From NCBI GenBank assembly GCA_936941155.1, contig CAKZJE010000020.1, forward strand, positions 1 to 64,000: 64,000 bases of DNA, given 5' to 3'. Under the pieces are notes generated by a model. It searched no databases and was not told the DNA's origin. It worked only from the letters and a program-made list of their open reading frames with translations. Origin of the DNA: an uncultured Methylomonas sp. (lineage in GTDB: Bacteria; Pseudomonadota; Gammaproteobacteria; Methylococcales; Methylomonadaceae). This document shows positions 37,785 to 46,605 of the stretch, piece by piece. Each line of letters starts with the position of its first letter. Positions within the stretch are counted from its first letter, which is position 1. The translations under genes were made by a program, and so were the position numbers.

Positions 37785-38384
37785 TTAGGGAGCTCGTTTC
37801 ATCAGCTCTCTGAGTTTCTGAATATCCATTGTGTTAAGAAAATCAGGGTTTTGAAACCAAATTGTGTTAAAGCGAAAATCAAACATTTCTGCGATGGCAT
37901 CTTTGGGAGACCAATCTTCAAACACCATCCGATACGTTGCAACGCTGTATCCGGTGCGGTCGCGCCCTTCTGCACAATGAATAAACACGGGTGAGTTGTT
38001 AGTGTTTTGAAAATCTCTCTCTAACTCTTTCATCAACACAATCAGCTGTGCGGTATCAGGATTCCAAGCGTGCATCGGGATGCGTAAATAGTGCAGCTGT
38101 GTGCCGCCTAATTTAGCAAAGTCGTCGTAATCATCATGCGTATCGCGTAAATCAATTACCGTTTTCACGCCTGCTTTTTCTAAATTGCGAAAACCTTCTG
38201 CGGTCGGTTGCGAACCGCGCCAAAGTTTTGCTGATACTTTGGTAAAATTTTCTACGCCAGCAATTGCAGTATCAGACGGTAATTGCCAATGTTGTGTGAA
38301 AGGTGGCGCGGGTGGTGTTGCGCAGCCATTGAGAAGCAGTGAACTACACAAAAAAACGTAATGCGTTATTTTCATTAGATTCAT
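37785..38384 (-). CDS. Dual-specificity/tyrosine phosphatase-like lipoprotein
   Basis: About 199 residues. The N-terminal signal is of the lipoprotein type ('FLCSSLLLNGC'). The phosphatase loop is complete: 'VFIHCAEGRDRTGYSVATYR', i.e. C-x5-R, with the general acid Asp probably in 'DLRDTHDDYDDFAKLGG'. Proteins of this class dephosphorylate proteins, inositol phosphates or other phosphate esters, here outside the cytoplasm. ATG at 38384 lies one base after the stop of the upstream barrel gene. Seventeen bases separate it from apbE. Confidence 0.85.
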   Translation of the reverse strand: MNLMKITHYVFLCSSLLLNGCATPPAPPFTQHWQLPSDTAIAGVENFTKVSAKLWRGSQPTAEGFRNLEKAGVKTVIDLRDTHDDYDDFAKLGGTQLHYLRIPMHAWNPDTAQLIVLMKELERDFQNTNNSPVFIHCAEGRDRTGYSVATYRMVFEDWSPKDAIAEMFDFRFNTIWFQNPDFLNTMDIQKLRELMKRAP

Positions 38385-38385
38385 C

Positions 38386-41037
38386 TTAAAACGCATATCC
38401 CCACGCCAGTGATAACGCGCCTTGCCGCTCCAGTTGGAAGCCATTCACTTTGTCTGAAACGGGTTGCAGCCATTCAAATGCCAAATGATTGCCCTCAAAA
38501 CTACCGCCCGTCACGGTTGCATTCACACCAAAACCAACATCCCAATATTGTCCGCCGTAGTTTGCCGGATAATCAAAGGAGCTGGATTTGTCGTGCACTT
38601 CATTATATTCACCACGAATCGAACCTTGTGTGGTGTACACGCCGCGCACGGAGGTGGAAAGCCAATCGAAAATGTTATAACTGCCCCACACTGTGCTTTG
38701 AAAAATATTGCCTAAGGCGAAACCGGATTTGTTTTGTTTTTCAAGCCGTTTCGTGCCGCTTAATTGTGCGCCCCACGACCAGTCGTCAAGGTGTCCGGTG
38801 TACGTCACGCTTGGTTTAAAGTCCCATGTGCCGCTACCTAATTGCATACCGTAATGGACAAAACCTAAATCATCTCCACCCGCGCCATGATGAATCGGTC
38901 TGTATTTAATCCCAACATTGCCGGTTGGGGCACTAAAACCAATGCCTGCATGAAGATGATGTTCTCCATTATCAAACAACTTAACCAAAGCATACATGCC
39001 CGTATCACCAATCCCGCCTGTGGCGTGTTCATGGCTGATGTGATGGTTGACAGCTTGCGCCAATTCATTATCAAGCGTTGGAATTCTGATCCGCACACGC
39101 GGAATCGCGCGAAAATTCATATCCATTGTCATAAACTGCGGCATCAGCATCAGATTAAGCCAATCGGTCGGCGCGTACATAATATCCAACATGTGCATTT
39201 GCATAGTGTGATCAGTGGCTCTGACCAAACAATATTCACTGCGCTTTTGACCACAGCCATTATTTCTGACAGTTAAATCATCCACAAAATCAGCACCATG
39301 CTGCATATTTCCTGATTGAAAACCGTACATATAACGATAACCAATCATAATATCGTCAGCTTGACTGAGCATGTGGTCAAACATCACCCCCGCTGGCGCG
39401 TGACCGCCATGATGACTATGCGCAGAGTGTCCTGCATGTCCTGCGTGTTCACTGTGGTCGGCTATGCGAATATTGGCAAGCGTGGATAAATCAACTTTCA
39501 ATGCGGCATTGACTGTGTAGTAATTAAAATCGGCATAACTCCCTTCACCGCCACCGCCTAGCTTTAATGCGCCTTTGTGGGTGTAATATTCAAATCCCGC
39601 TTCCAGCGTCAGCCCTTTCGCAAACTTTTTACTCACTGTGATGCCGCTGCTTAACGCACCATAACCTGATAAACGTTGGTCGCTGGAAAAATAACTGGGC
39701 AATTGGTTCGGATCGTATGGAATTGACTTAATCGGCACGCCTTTTTTATTGTAAATAATCTTGTTATAAGCCTGCTGCGAAATCAGATACGGGGTATAAA
39801 AATCCGCACTATCCTGCGTGTAATAGCGAACTCGCGGCGTAACCATCCAACTATTGCCAATCGGCTGTCCCCAATCCAATTCAAAAGTATGCGAGTTAAT
39901 GCCCCAGTCATCGTGATAAAAACGATAATCAAAATGCAAGGCGGCATCTAGCAAATCAATATGTTGCGCATAATGCGTATTCAGATTCCATTGATTGCGC
40001 TCTTCAGGACGCTGTTCCAGAAACGCATGAGGAGCTCCAGCCGCTAACACGTTTTTAGGCAAACCCAGAGCAACTGTTTTTTGTTTAGGATCAACAAAAA
40101 AGATTTCCACCAGTTTATAAGGATTGGACATATAGCCCGTGCTGCGTGTGTAGCCTGCACCGAACTCTATTAAGGCACTTTTATTCAAAACCTGACTAAA
40201 ACTCAGCTGCGTTGCCCAATCTTCTTTTTGACCTGACAACTTGTTTTTGCCGCTATCAGGATTAATATCAACGTAATTCTTAAAAAATGCGTTGTGCTCT
40301 ATATATGGCGTGACAAAGTGATCGAGTATCGCGAAAGTGCTGCTGTTGGTGTAGCTTAAACCGAGATTCAAGCTGGTTTGTTTTTGATTAAAATCCCAAC
40401 GACTACCTAAATTGACAAAGCGCGATTCATAATCCCGTTCCACAGAAATGCCACCACCGACATTTAACGCCATTTCATCCCATTCGTAACCGAGTTTAAA
40501 ATCACCTTGCTGGCGAGTTTCTGGCGATGCCGTAGACATGGTATGAACGACTTGCTTATTCACTGCGCCATACATTTGTTTTTTAGTTGTACCAAACAAA
40601 TTGTAATTAATCGGATTAAAATTTCTATCAACAAACAACTGCCCTGACTGAACGTAAGGCGATGCCCCAACCACAGTGGTGACAGCATTTTTGCCTCTGC
40701 CAGTGGTTTTTAAAATGGCGCGATTCGCATCAAAAACCAAAGGCGCGGTAGTAATCGGCGTTGCTCCCGACCAAGTATCTTCGCTGTAATTTAAACTCAG
40801 TTTAATTCTATCGGCTAAAGTGATTTTCGCGCTGCCATGCAAACTATCCACTTCAATCGGATCAAATTTGCTTTGTGCGCCATACAAATTTCTATAGCCT
40901 TCTTGATAATGTCCGTATTGAAAATCCACTTCATTTTCTTCCGCAGCCGCTTGTGGCGATTGCAATAAACCCGGCAACAGCAAAGCCGCCGCTGTTAACG
41001 CTTGTAAACTGTTTGATTTGTTTTTAATAGCAGCCAC
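38386..41037 (-). CDS. DUF3570 outer-membrane barrel fused to a second barrel domain
   Basis: About 883 residues. After a signal peptide ('LLLPGLLQSPQAAA') residues up to about 540 match DUF3570 ('VDFQYGHYQEGYRNLY', 'LNYSEDTWSGATPIT'), with alternating hydrophobic strands of a beta barrel. A His-rich linker ('HSEHAGHAGHSAHSHHGG') joins it to a second domain of about 330 residues ('APAGVMFDHMLSQADDIMIG', 'MQMHMLDIMYAPTDWLNLML', 'IGFSAPTGNVGIKYRP') of another outer-membrane family. It ends in W-G-Y-A-F, an aromatic terminus typical of Omp proteins. The best start is GTG at 41037, after GGAGGCG and overlapping the DUF4266 gene. The length is about twice that of a single DUF3570 protein. Confidence 0.82.
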   Translation of the reverse strand: MAAIKNKSNSLQALTAAALLLPGLLQSPQAAAEENEVDFQYGHYQEGYRNLYGAQSKFDPIEVDSLHGSAKITLADRIKLSLNYSEDTWSGATPITTAPLVFDANRAILKTTGRGKNAVTTVVGASPYVQSGQLFVDRNFNPINYNLFGTTKKQMYGAVNKQVVHTMSTASPETRQQGDFKLGYEWDEMALNVGGGISVERDYESRFVNLGSRWDFNQKQTSLNLGLSYTNSSTFAILDHFVTPYIEHNAFFKNYVDINPDSGKNKLSGQKEDWATQLSFSQVLNKSALIEFGAGYTRSTGYMSNPYKLVEIFFVDPKQKTVALGLPKNVLAAGAPHAFLEQRPEERNQWNLNTHYAQHIDLLDAALHFDYRFYHDDWGINSHTFELDWGQPIGNSWMVTPRVRYYTQDSADFYTPYLISQQAYNKIIYNKKGVPIKSIPYDPNQLPSYFSSDQRLSGYGALSSGITVSKKFAKGLTLEAGFEYYTHKGALKLGGGGEGSYADFNYYTVNAALKVDLSTLANIRIADHSEHAGHAGHSAHSHHGGHAPAGVMFDHMLSQADDIMIGYRYMYGFQSGNMQHGADFVDDLTVRNNGCGQKRSEYCLVRATDHTMQMHMLDIMYAPTDWLNLMLMPQFMTMDMNFRAIPRVRIRIPTLDNELAQAVNHHISHEHATGGIGDTGMYALVKLFDNGEHHLHAGIGFSAPTGNVGIKYRPIHHGAGGDDLGFVHYGMQLGSGTWDFKPSVTYTGHLDDWSWGAQLSGTKRLEKQNKSGFALGNIFQSTVWGSYNIFDWLSTSVRGVYTTQGSIRGEYNEVHDKSSSFDYPANYGGQYWDVGFGVNATVTGGSFEGNHLAFEWLQPVSDKVNGFQLERQGALSLAWGYAF

Positions 41038-41242
41038 AACCGCCTCCACTGCCCGCATCTCCACCACTCGCAGCTTCACGACTACCATAAATATGACTGC
41101 GAAAACCTGTTTGCATCGGCGTAGGGTCTAAAGCCATCTGCGGTTTAGCCAAATTGCCACGCTCCCAAGGCGCAACCTCGGCACAACCTGAAACAGATGC
41201 AGTGAATATCCACAATATAAACAATCGGTTAGCTTTATTCAT
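41024..41242 (-). CDS. DUF4266 small lipoprotein
   Basis: 72 residues. Lipoprotein signal with 'TASVSGC' lipobox, then 'APWERGNLAKPQMALDP', a conserved segment of DUF4266, and a Gly/Cys-rich tail ending G-G-C-G-C-Y. The two terminal Cys could form a disulfide or bind metal. Next gene in the operon after the TlpA-like gene (9-base gap), and its end overlaps the start of the barrel gene. DUF4266 and DUF3570 genes commonly occur side by side. Confidence 0.85.
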   Translation of the reverse strand: MNKANRLFILWIFTASVSGCAEVAPWERGNLAKPQMALDPTPMQTGFRSHIYGSREAASGGDAGSGGGCGCY

Positions 41243-41251
41243 TCCATATCT

Positions 41252-41770
41252 CTAGTGACTTGCTGGAGACTCTGACAACAATTGTTTTATAAACTGTTGC
41301 AACTGCCCCGTTTCTCCAGCGCGAAAACCTAAATGCTCATGGCGAATCACGCCATTGCGGTCGATTAAATAAGAAGAAGGCATGGCTTTGACATCAAACG
41401 CTTTTGCACAACGTTGATCTGAACCATTCAGCACCGTAAATTTTGCCGAATGCTCTTTGAGAAAATTTTGCGCATCCACCGCACTTTCATCCATATTCAC
41501 TGCCAACACTTTAAAGTCTTTGTCTTTAAACTCGTGTTCTAAGCTATTCATAAACGGAAAAGATTGCACGCAAGGCGCACACCACGATGCCCAAAAATCC
41601 ACATAAACCACTTTGCCTTTAAATTGCTGCAAATTATAGTTTTTTGCATCAGGAATGGAGCTTCCTTCACACGCTGGCGCAACACGCCCCGTTGTTTCAG
41701 TGGCGATTGAAGTTTGAATTGATAGGAAAAAAAACAGAGTGCTAAGTAAAATTGTTATGCGCTGATTCAT
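41252..41770 (-). CDS. TlpA-family periplasmic thioredoxin
   Basis: About 172 residues with an N-terminal signal sequence and a thioredoxin fold with active site 'FWASWCAPCVQSFP', then 'AVNMDES' and the cis-Pro 'MPSSYLIDRNG'. Typical TlpA/ResA-like reductases act on disulfides or haem-binding cysteines in the periplasm. The start MNQRIT is preferred since a signal peptide follows. First gene of a five-gene operon. It may keep the cysteines of the DUF4266 lipoprotein reduced, which is inference. Confidence 0.88.
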   Translation of the reverse strand: MNQRITILLSTLFFFLSIQTSIATETTGRVAPACEGSSIPDAKNYNLQQFKGKVVYVDFWASWCAPCVQSFPFMNSLEHEFKDKDFKVLAVNMDESAVDAQNFLKEHSAKFTVLNGSDQRCAKAFDVKAMPSSYLIDRNGVIRHEHLGFRAGETGQLQQFIKQLLSESPASH

Positions 41771-42007
41771 TATGTTGATTTTTTTGTTATGTGGCTCACG
41801 ATGATGACTCTTCGATAAGTCATATCGGCGCACAGAAAATACACGAGAGATAAAAAATATCTAAAAGCATAAGCACTAAATACGCCACGATTCGCGAAGG
41901 CTTATAACGACTCAGTTTTCCAAAAAAAAATCCGCACTATTTATTTAAACTGTGTTATTTAACGCAAATTTATCAGGTTAAATAACACAGTTTTATTCAT
42001 TCCCATT

Positions 42008-42670
42008 TTATGACAGCTGTTGATCGTCAATAAAACCACGCACGGTATTGCGCATTTCTTCGGATAAATGTGTTGATTTAAGCTTTTTCTTTAAGCCACG
42101 CATAATCATTTGATAACGTTTTGAATTACTCTCTTCGTTAGCAATCTGATTTTGCAGCGTCGAAAGCGCGTTAAACTGCACGTTTTGATTGCTATCATCC
42201 ATTGCGGCAAATAACCCTGCAATTGCTGCTGTGCTTAAAGGCTCAAAAGCTGACAAACTTTCCGCCGCAGTGCTGCGCACCTCAGGATCAGCGTCGCCAC
42301 TTAATGCGTTGAGTAACAGTTTTTCCGCTTCTGCGGTCGGATAGGCTGACAATTGTTCCGCGCCATCATGCCGCTGTTGAGCATTTGCGCTTGCCAACCA
42401 TTGTCCTGCGGTTGCCACTTGCGAGTTTTCTATTGCTTTTTCTTCTTTCAGTTGCGCTTCAGTCGGCTCTAAAGTGCCACCTTGCTGCATGGCAAGCTCA
42501 CGAAAATCAGGCATTTTCACTTGCACGGCTGGAGCTTTTGCAGGAGTTGCTTTGCTAAGCAATGCTTTGATGGGTTCAAAATTTCCATAAACCAAAACCG
42601 CTTTCACAATGCCAGCAATCAAGCCAATTAGCAGCAATAACAAACCGATGCGGCGCACTATTTTTTTCAT
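42008..42670 (-). CDS. Membrane-anchored HEAT-repeat protein
   Basis: About 220 residues. An N-terminal membrane anchor ('IGLLLLLIGLIAGIVKAVLV') is followed by a linker and about three HEAT-like repeats ('GDADPEVRSTAAESLSAF', 'DDSNQNVQFNALSTLQNQ'). No catalytic motif. HEAT repeats usually mediate protein binding. GAGCTAG precedes the start at 42670. Its neighbours do not give a functional context. The sequence upstream holds a diverged relative of the palindrome inside the 34977 element (42702-42740). Confidence 0.7.
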   Translation of the reverse strand: MKKIVRRIGLLLLLIGLIAGIVKAVLVYGNFEPIKALLSKATPAKAPAVQVKMPDFRELAMQQGGTLEPTEAQLKEEKAIENSQVATAGQWLASANAQQRHDGAEQLSAYPTAEAEKLLLNALSGDADPEVRSTAAESLSAFEPLSTAAIAGLFAAMDDSNQNVQFNALSTLQNQIANEESNSKRYQMIMRGLKKKLKSTHLSEEMRNTVRGFIDDQQLS

Positions 42671-42827
42671 ATCTAGCTCAATAAAAATTTGGTGATTTTG
42701 TGGAGTGCAAGCTTTGCTTGCAATGTTATGCAAAACCTATGTTCTTTAGATTTTATGATGTACTGAACTTTATTTTCAATGACTAACAAGAATTATAAAC
42801 GGATGCTGATCATTGTTAAAACGCTCT

Positions 42828-42866
42828 GAAACTTTAAAAACGACCAGTCGTCTTGAAAAATTTCGC
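42828..42866. repeat. Dispersed palindrome, family B
   Basis: GAAACTTTAAAAACGACCAG followed by TCGTCTTGAAAAATTTC, between two co-directional minus-strand genes. Confidence 0.7.
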
Positions 42867-42896
42867 TCCAACTCAACTTATCCGCACTTACACAAA

Positions 42897-42932
42897 TAAA
42901 AAGCGGAGCATGAAGCTCCGCTTTCTTAACGC
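42897..42932 (-). terminator. Terminator of the GlcG/HbpS-like gene
   Basis: Inverted repeat AAAGCGGAGC/GCTCCGCTTT around ATGA. On the minus strand the stem is followed by a T-rich run. Confidence 0.8.
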
Positions 42933-42952
42933 AAAAACAATAAATGTTTTAT

Positions 42953-43756
42953 TTAGTTTAACAGTGTGCCGTTATCAAGGGTTGCTGCTGGTAAAGAGTT
43001 AGGGCAAGTGGGTTGTGACCACGCATCCCAATAAGGAGTGGTTGTTGTGGTTGCATTCAGAATCATCTCATCGCCTTTCAGACCTGTTGCTAAAGGCGTT
43101 TGTGCCGCGCCGCTTGCATCCATATTCACTGTAGTAATACCTGAGCCGCCAGGATGTCCTGCCAATGCAGTACGCACTTGCCATGCAAACGCATGATCGC
43201 GGCAAGAAGTATCACCAGAAACACCAATCGCACCTACTTTTTTACCAGCCAAATAAACCGCTAAGCCGCCACCAAACACATTCACACCGCCAACACGTTT
43301 GCCTTTCATTGGATCTGTTGGAGTGCCATAAGCTGAAGGTGCGCCTGCATACGCTTTAACTGGTGCAACTGGATTGCTAAATTGCAAACCATACAAGCTG
43401 CCGCCAGGTTGTACTGCACTGTATAAGTTTGCAGTTGAAATTGCATAACCATCTAAACTAAACGCATTGGCAGTGTTTGCTTTTTGTGCAGAAATTACAC
43501 GGCTGCCTAACCATTCATTGTTACCTGCTGAAGCTCCAGAAACGCCACTTGTCACAACATCACAAACCATACCTGTTTCATCAACAAACGTCACCCACAT
43601 AGGCAAACTATAACCACCAGTCACCAGACCTTTTGCAGCAGTCACTGCTGTCTCAAGCGTAGAACGAGAAATGTCAGAGCATTTAGCCATTGCACTTTGA
43701 CTCATCACAGACAACGCAGCAACACCTAAAATTGCTGATAAAGTAAGTTTTTTCAT
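42953..43756 (-). CDS. GlcG/HbpS-like (DUF336) secreted protein
   Basis: 267 residues. Signal peptide 1-24 ('LGVAALSVMSQSAMA'). The mature part is a GlcG/HbpS (haem-degrading, DUF336) domain: 'STLETAVTAAKGLVTGG', 'SRVISAQKANTANAFS', 'GGVNVFGGGLAVYLAGKKVG', 'AIGVSGDTSCRDHAFAWQVR'. It carries four Cys. HbpS-type proteins bind haem and act in redox sensing. Start MKKLTL follows GAGGA by eight bases. A strong terminator follows. It stands alone. Confidence 0.85.
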   Translation of the reverse strand: MKKLTLSAILGVAALSVMSQSAMAKCSDISRSTLETAVTAAKGLVTGGYSLPMWVTFVDETGMVCDVVTSGVSGASAGNNEWLGSRVISAQKANTANAFSLDGYAISTANLYSAVQPGGSLYGLQFSNPVAPVKAYAGAPSAYGTPTDPMKGKRVGGVNVFGGGLAVYLAGKKVGAIGVSGDTSCRDHAFAWQVRTALAGHPGGSGITTVNMDASGAAQTPLATGLKGDEMILNATTTTTPYWDAWSQPTCPNSLPAATLDNGTLLN

Positions 43757-44313
43757 AAAAAAGTCCTCATACAAAACAAATTATTAATTTTTAAGTGCAT
43801 TTCACAGATTCAGTTGTGCAAATGCGAAGTGTGCGTGCAATACAAAGGTTATTTGCCAGTGGAAAGTTTATCTTCATCTAACACGCATAAAGAGTTTAGC
43901 AAATCTATTCTTAAAAAAACACTTTAAAAACAGGGAAAGCGGCAATTCAAAATCTTCAAAGCAAGTTATTTGCACTCAAACTTATCTTACATTTTTCTGC
44001 CTCGGCAAAACTTGCGATAAATAATTCATTGGATAATCAGAACAACTTACGGTTCATTATCATAACTCTTTGAAAAATAATAACTCTATTCAAATATTGC
44101 GTGATTTAAAAAACTTTGTTTTTAACCGGATTGTGATCTTGATAGAGTAATTTAAAAAACCTATTTTTTGTTCTTTCTATGCTTTGCGGTTTGTGCCATT
44201 ATCAATCCATCCGTTTGTTTCATAACAAACACATACACATTAAAACAATATAAATCAATAACTTAACTTATCATCATTTATTGAAAACAATTTCATTCTT
44301 AAGGAGAATTATT
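43757..44313. other. Divergent intergenic region, about 560 bases
   Basis: AT-rich DNA between the GlcG-like gene and the GH5 gene. No member of the repeat families and no gene found. A half site resembling a CRP/FNR element (TTGTGATCTTGATAG) lies near 44130-44150. Confidence 0.4.
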
Positions 44314-45894
44314 ATGTGCAAACTATTTAGGCGTTATCTTTTTTTAATTCTAATGGTTTATAGCCTGCCGAGCCTTTCGTTTACCGTCAACAATGGCAAA
44401 ATAAATAATAAATTAAATCAAGTCGTTGTTCTGCGAGGAGTTAATTGGTTTGGTTTTGAAACAGGCGATCATGTTGTGCACGGCTTGTGGGCGCGTCCTT
44501 GGAAAAGCATGATTGGGCAAATGAAAAACTTAGGTTTTAATGCGGTGCGCATTCCAGTTTGTCCTGCCTCGCTTTATGGTGCTTCGGTTTCGAGTATTAA
44601 CTATGGACAAAATCCAGATTTAGTCGGTAAAAATTCGCTAGAAATTCTTGATTTGGTGATGAATGAGTTTAATAAACAAGGATTTTATATTCTGCTCGAT
44701 CATCATAGCCCTGATTGCAGCGCGATTTCAGAATTATGGACAACTAGCGTTTATACAGAGGCGAATTGGATTAACGATTTAGTGTATATGGCAAATCGTT
44801 ATAAAGCCTTACCAAAATTTTTAGGAATTGATTTAAAAAATGAACCCCATGGTATGGCAACATGGGGTGCAAATAATCCTCTCACCGATTGGAATAAAGC
44901 GGCTGAACGCGCTTCCGCTGCGGTGCTGGCTGCCAATCCTAATTTATTGGTTTTTGTTGAAGGGATTCAAGAAAGCAATGCCTGTAGTGGCAAAATTGCA
45001 CATTGGTGGGGCGGCAATTTAGAACCGCTCAAATGCACGCCTTTGAATATTCCTGCAAATAAATTGGTATTAAGTCCGCATGTGTATGGGCCTGATGTTT
45101 CTATGCAAACGTATTTTAATGCCGCAACTTTTCCAAATAATATGCCAGCGATTTGGAATGCGCATTTTGGTCAATTTGTAACAGCCGGTTACGCTGTGGC
45201 AATTGGTGAGTTTGGTGGAAAATATGGTCACGGCGGCAATGCAAAAGATAAAGTTTGGCAAAATGCGTTTGTAAAATATATGTTGAATAAAAAAATCACC
45301 AATAGTTTTTATTGGTCATGGAATCCAAATAGCGGTGATACTGGCGGGATTTTGCAAAATGATTGGACAACACCTTGGAATGATAAAGTTGATTTGTTGT
45401 TGACCTTATGGCGTAAAAAATCCGTATGTTCTGATGGATTGGATAATGATAATGATGGCTTAGTTGACTATCCAAATGATCCGGGGTGTTTGTCTGTGTT
45501 GGATGGTGATGAAGCTAACGCCCCTACTCCTGTCACTGCTTGTACCGATGGGATTGATAATGACAACGATGGCTTTATTGATTTAATTGATTTAGGTTGC
45601 AGTTCTAAAGCCGATAATAGTGAAGCCAATCCTGCCAGTGGTGTGAAAGTTAAGAGTGTTGAAATTACAAGCAGCTGGACTACAGGCTATTGTGCGTTAA
45701 TTCATTTGCAAAATAGCGGTTCTGTTGCTGAAATTTGGAAAGTCAATTTTGCAACAGAAGGCAAAATTAATTCAATGTGGAACGCGGTTTATACTCAAGT
45801 GGGCAGCAGCGTGTTAATGCGCGGTGCAGCGTGGAATGAGGTTATGCCGGCTGGAACAAGTCTCGACACGATTGGATTCTGCGCGGATCGTTAA
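44314..45894 (+). CDS. Secreted glycoside hydrolase family 5 (cellulase-like)
   Basis: 526 residues. Signal peptide ('FLILMVYSLPSLSF'), then a GH5 barrel: 'LRGVNWFGFETGDH', 'GFNAVRIPVCPASLYG', acid/base Glu177 in 'GIDLKNEPHG', and nucleophile Glu299 in 'VAIGEFGGKYGHGG'. Next are two copies of a Ca-binding-like motif, C-x-D-G-x-D-N-D-x-D-G-x-x-D (about 371-434), and a C-terminal CBM2-like module ('TSSWTTGYCALIHLQNSGSV' and 'LMRGAAWNEVMPAGTSLD'). It should cut beta-1,4-glucans outside the cell. AAGGAG before ATG 44314 sets the start. The nearby type II secretion system could export it, which is inference. Confidence 0.9.
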   Translation: MCKLFRRYLFLILMVYSLPSLSFTVNNGKINNKLNQVVVLRGVNWFGFETGDHVVHGLWARPWKSMIGQMKNLGFNAVRIPVCPASLYGASVSSINYGQNPDLVGKNSLEILDLVMNEFNKQGFYILLDHHSPDCSAISELWTTSVYTEANWINDLVYMANRYKALPKFLGIDLKNEPHGMATWGANNPLTDWNKAAERASAAVLAANPNLLVFVEGIQESNACSGKIAHWWGGNLEPLKCTPLNIPANKLVLSPHVYGPDVSMQTYFNAATFPNNMPAIWNAHFGQFVTAGYAVAIGEFGGKYGHGGNAKDKVWQNAFVKYMLNKKITNSFYWSWNPNSGDTGGILQNDWTTPWNDKVDLLLTLWRKKSVCSDGLDNDNDGLVDYPNDPGCLSVLDGDEANAPTPVTACTDGIDNDNDGFIDLIDLGCSSKADNSEANPASGVKVKSVEITSSWTTGYCALIHLQNSGSVAEIWKVNFATEGKINSMWNAVYTQVGSSVLMRGAAWNEVMPAGTSLDTIGFCADR

Positions 45895-45902
45895 TCTCAC
45901 CA

Positions 45903-45934
45903 GACCTTCCAGGTTTTAAAAACCTGGAAGGTCT
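45903..45934. terminator. Family C palindrome, probable terminator
   Basis: GACCTTCCAGGTT-ttaaa-AACCTGGAAGGTC immediately after the GH5 stop. Confidence 0.65.
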
Positions 45935-45985
45935 AACTCACCCCAAATCGCTATCCCAGTGAAAAACCTGTACAATGTTTCTCTA

Positions 45986-46366
45986 AGAGTTGACCGAACA
46001 GTCGCTGTTTTATCTTTTTTAAAGATAGAAGGGAGGAAAGTCCGGGCTCCATAGGGTAAAGTGCCAGGTAACACCTGGGAGGCGCGAGCCTACGGAAAGT
46101 GCCACAGAAAATATACCGCCTAAATCCCCCTTCCCCCTTTTTTAAAGGGGGTTAGGAGGATTCGGTAAGGGTGAAATGGTGCGGTAAGAGCGCACCGCGC
46201 AACTGGCAACAGTTGTGGCAGGGAAAACCCCACTTGGAGCAAGATCAAATAGGGAAACACAATGCGTGACCCGCGCTGTTTCCGGGTAGATTGCTTGAGC
46301 CGTCGGGTGACTTACGGCCTAGATGAATGACTGTTTACAACAAAACCCGGCTTACAGGTCAACTCT
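45986..46366 (+). ncRNA. rnpB: RNase P RNA, class A
   Basis: The ends AGAGTTGACC and GGTCAACTCT form helix P1. The conserved pieces 'GAGGAAAGTCCGGGCTCCAT', 'GGTAAGGGTGAAATGGTGCG', 'GTAAGAGCGCACCGC' and 'GGGTGACTTACGGCC' are all present in order. Helix P12 is replaced or extended by a C-rich hairpin, CCCCCTTTTTTAAAGGGGG, inside ATCC/GGAT flanks, unlike the usual short GC stem. The RNA processes the 5' ends of tRNAs. Confidence 0.95.
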
Positions 46367-46400
46367 TTCTTTGCCCCCGATCGAAAAAATCCCGCTTTAT

Positions 46401-46489
46401 TTCATCTAATTATCCATCCATCAACACGTTTTTTCACAGATTTAATCTAATTATCCATCCATCAACACGTTTTTTCGCAGATTTCATCT
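46401..46489. repeat. Tandem repeat, 41-base unit
   Basis: Two adjoining 41-base copies that differ at two or three positions (units start TTCATCTAATTATCC and TTAATCTAATTATCC), followed by an 8-base partial third copy. It lies between rnpB and the next gene. Confidence 0.8.
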
Positions 46490-46605
46490 ATACTCTTTCA
46501 TCACAAGCGATGATAACTAAAATAAAAAATCCCGCTTATTGGTCTTTGCCTCATGTTTTTTTAGCTGAGTAGCAAAGTAGTTTTATAGCACAGAGGAATT
46601 TATGA

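Noticed and set aside
44130-44150. CRP or FNR operator upstream of the GH5 gene
   Set aside because: Only one half site matches; the symmetrical half is missing.
46327-46572. An 81-codon frame after rnpB
   Set aside because: It overlaps the 3' end of the RNase P RNA and reads through the 41-base tandem repeat, so it is not coding.
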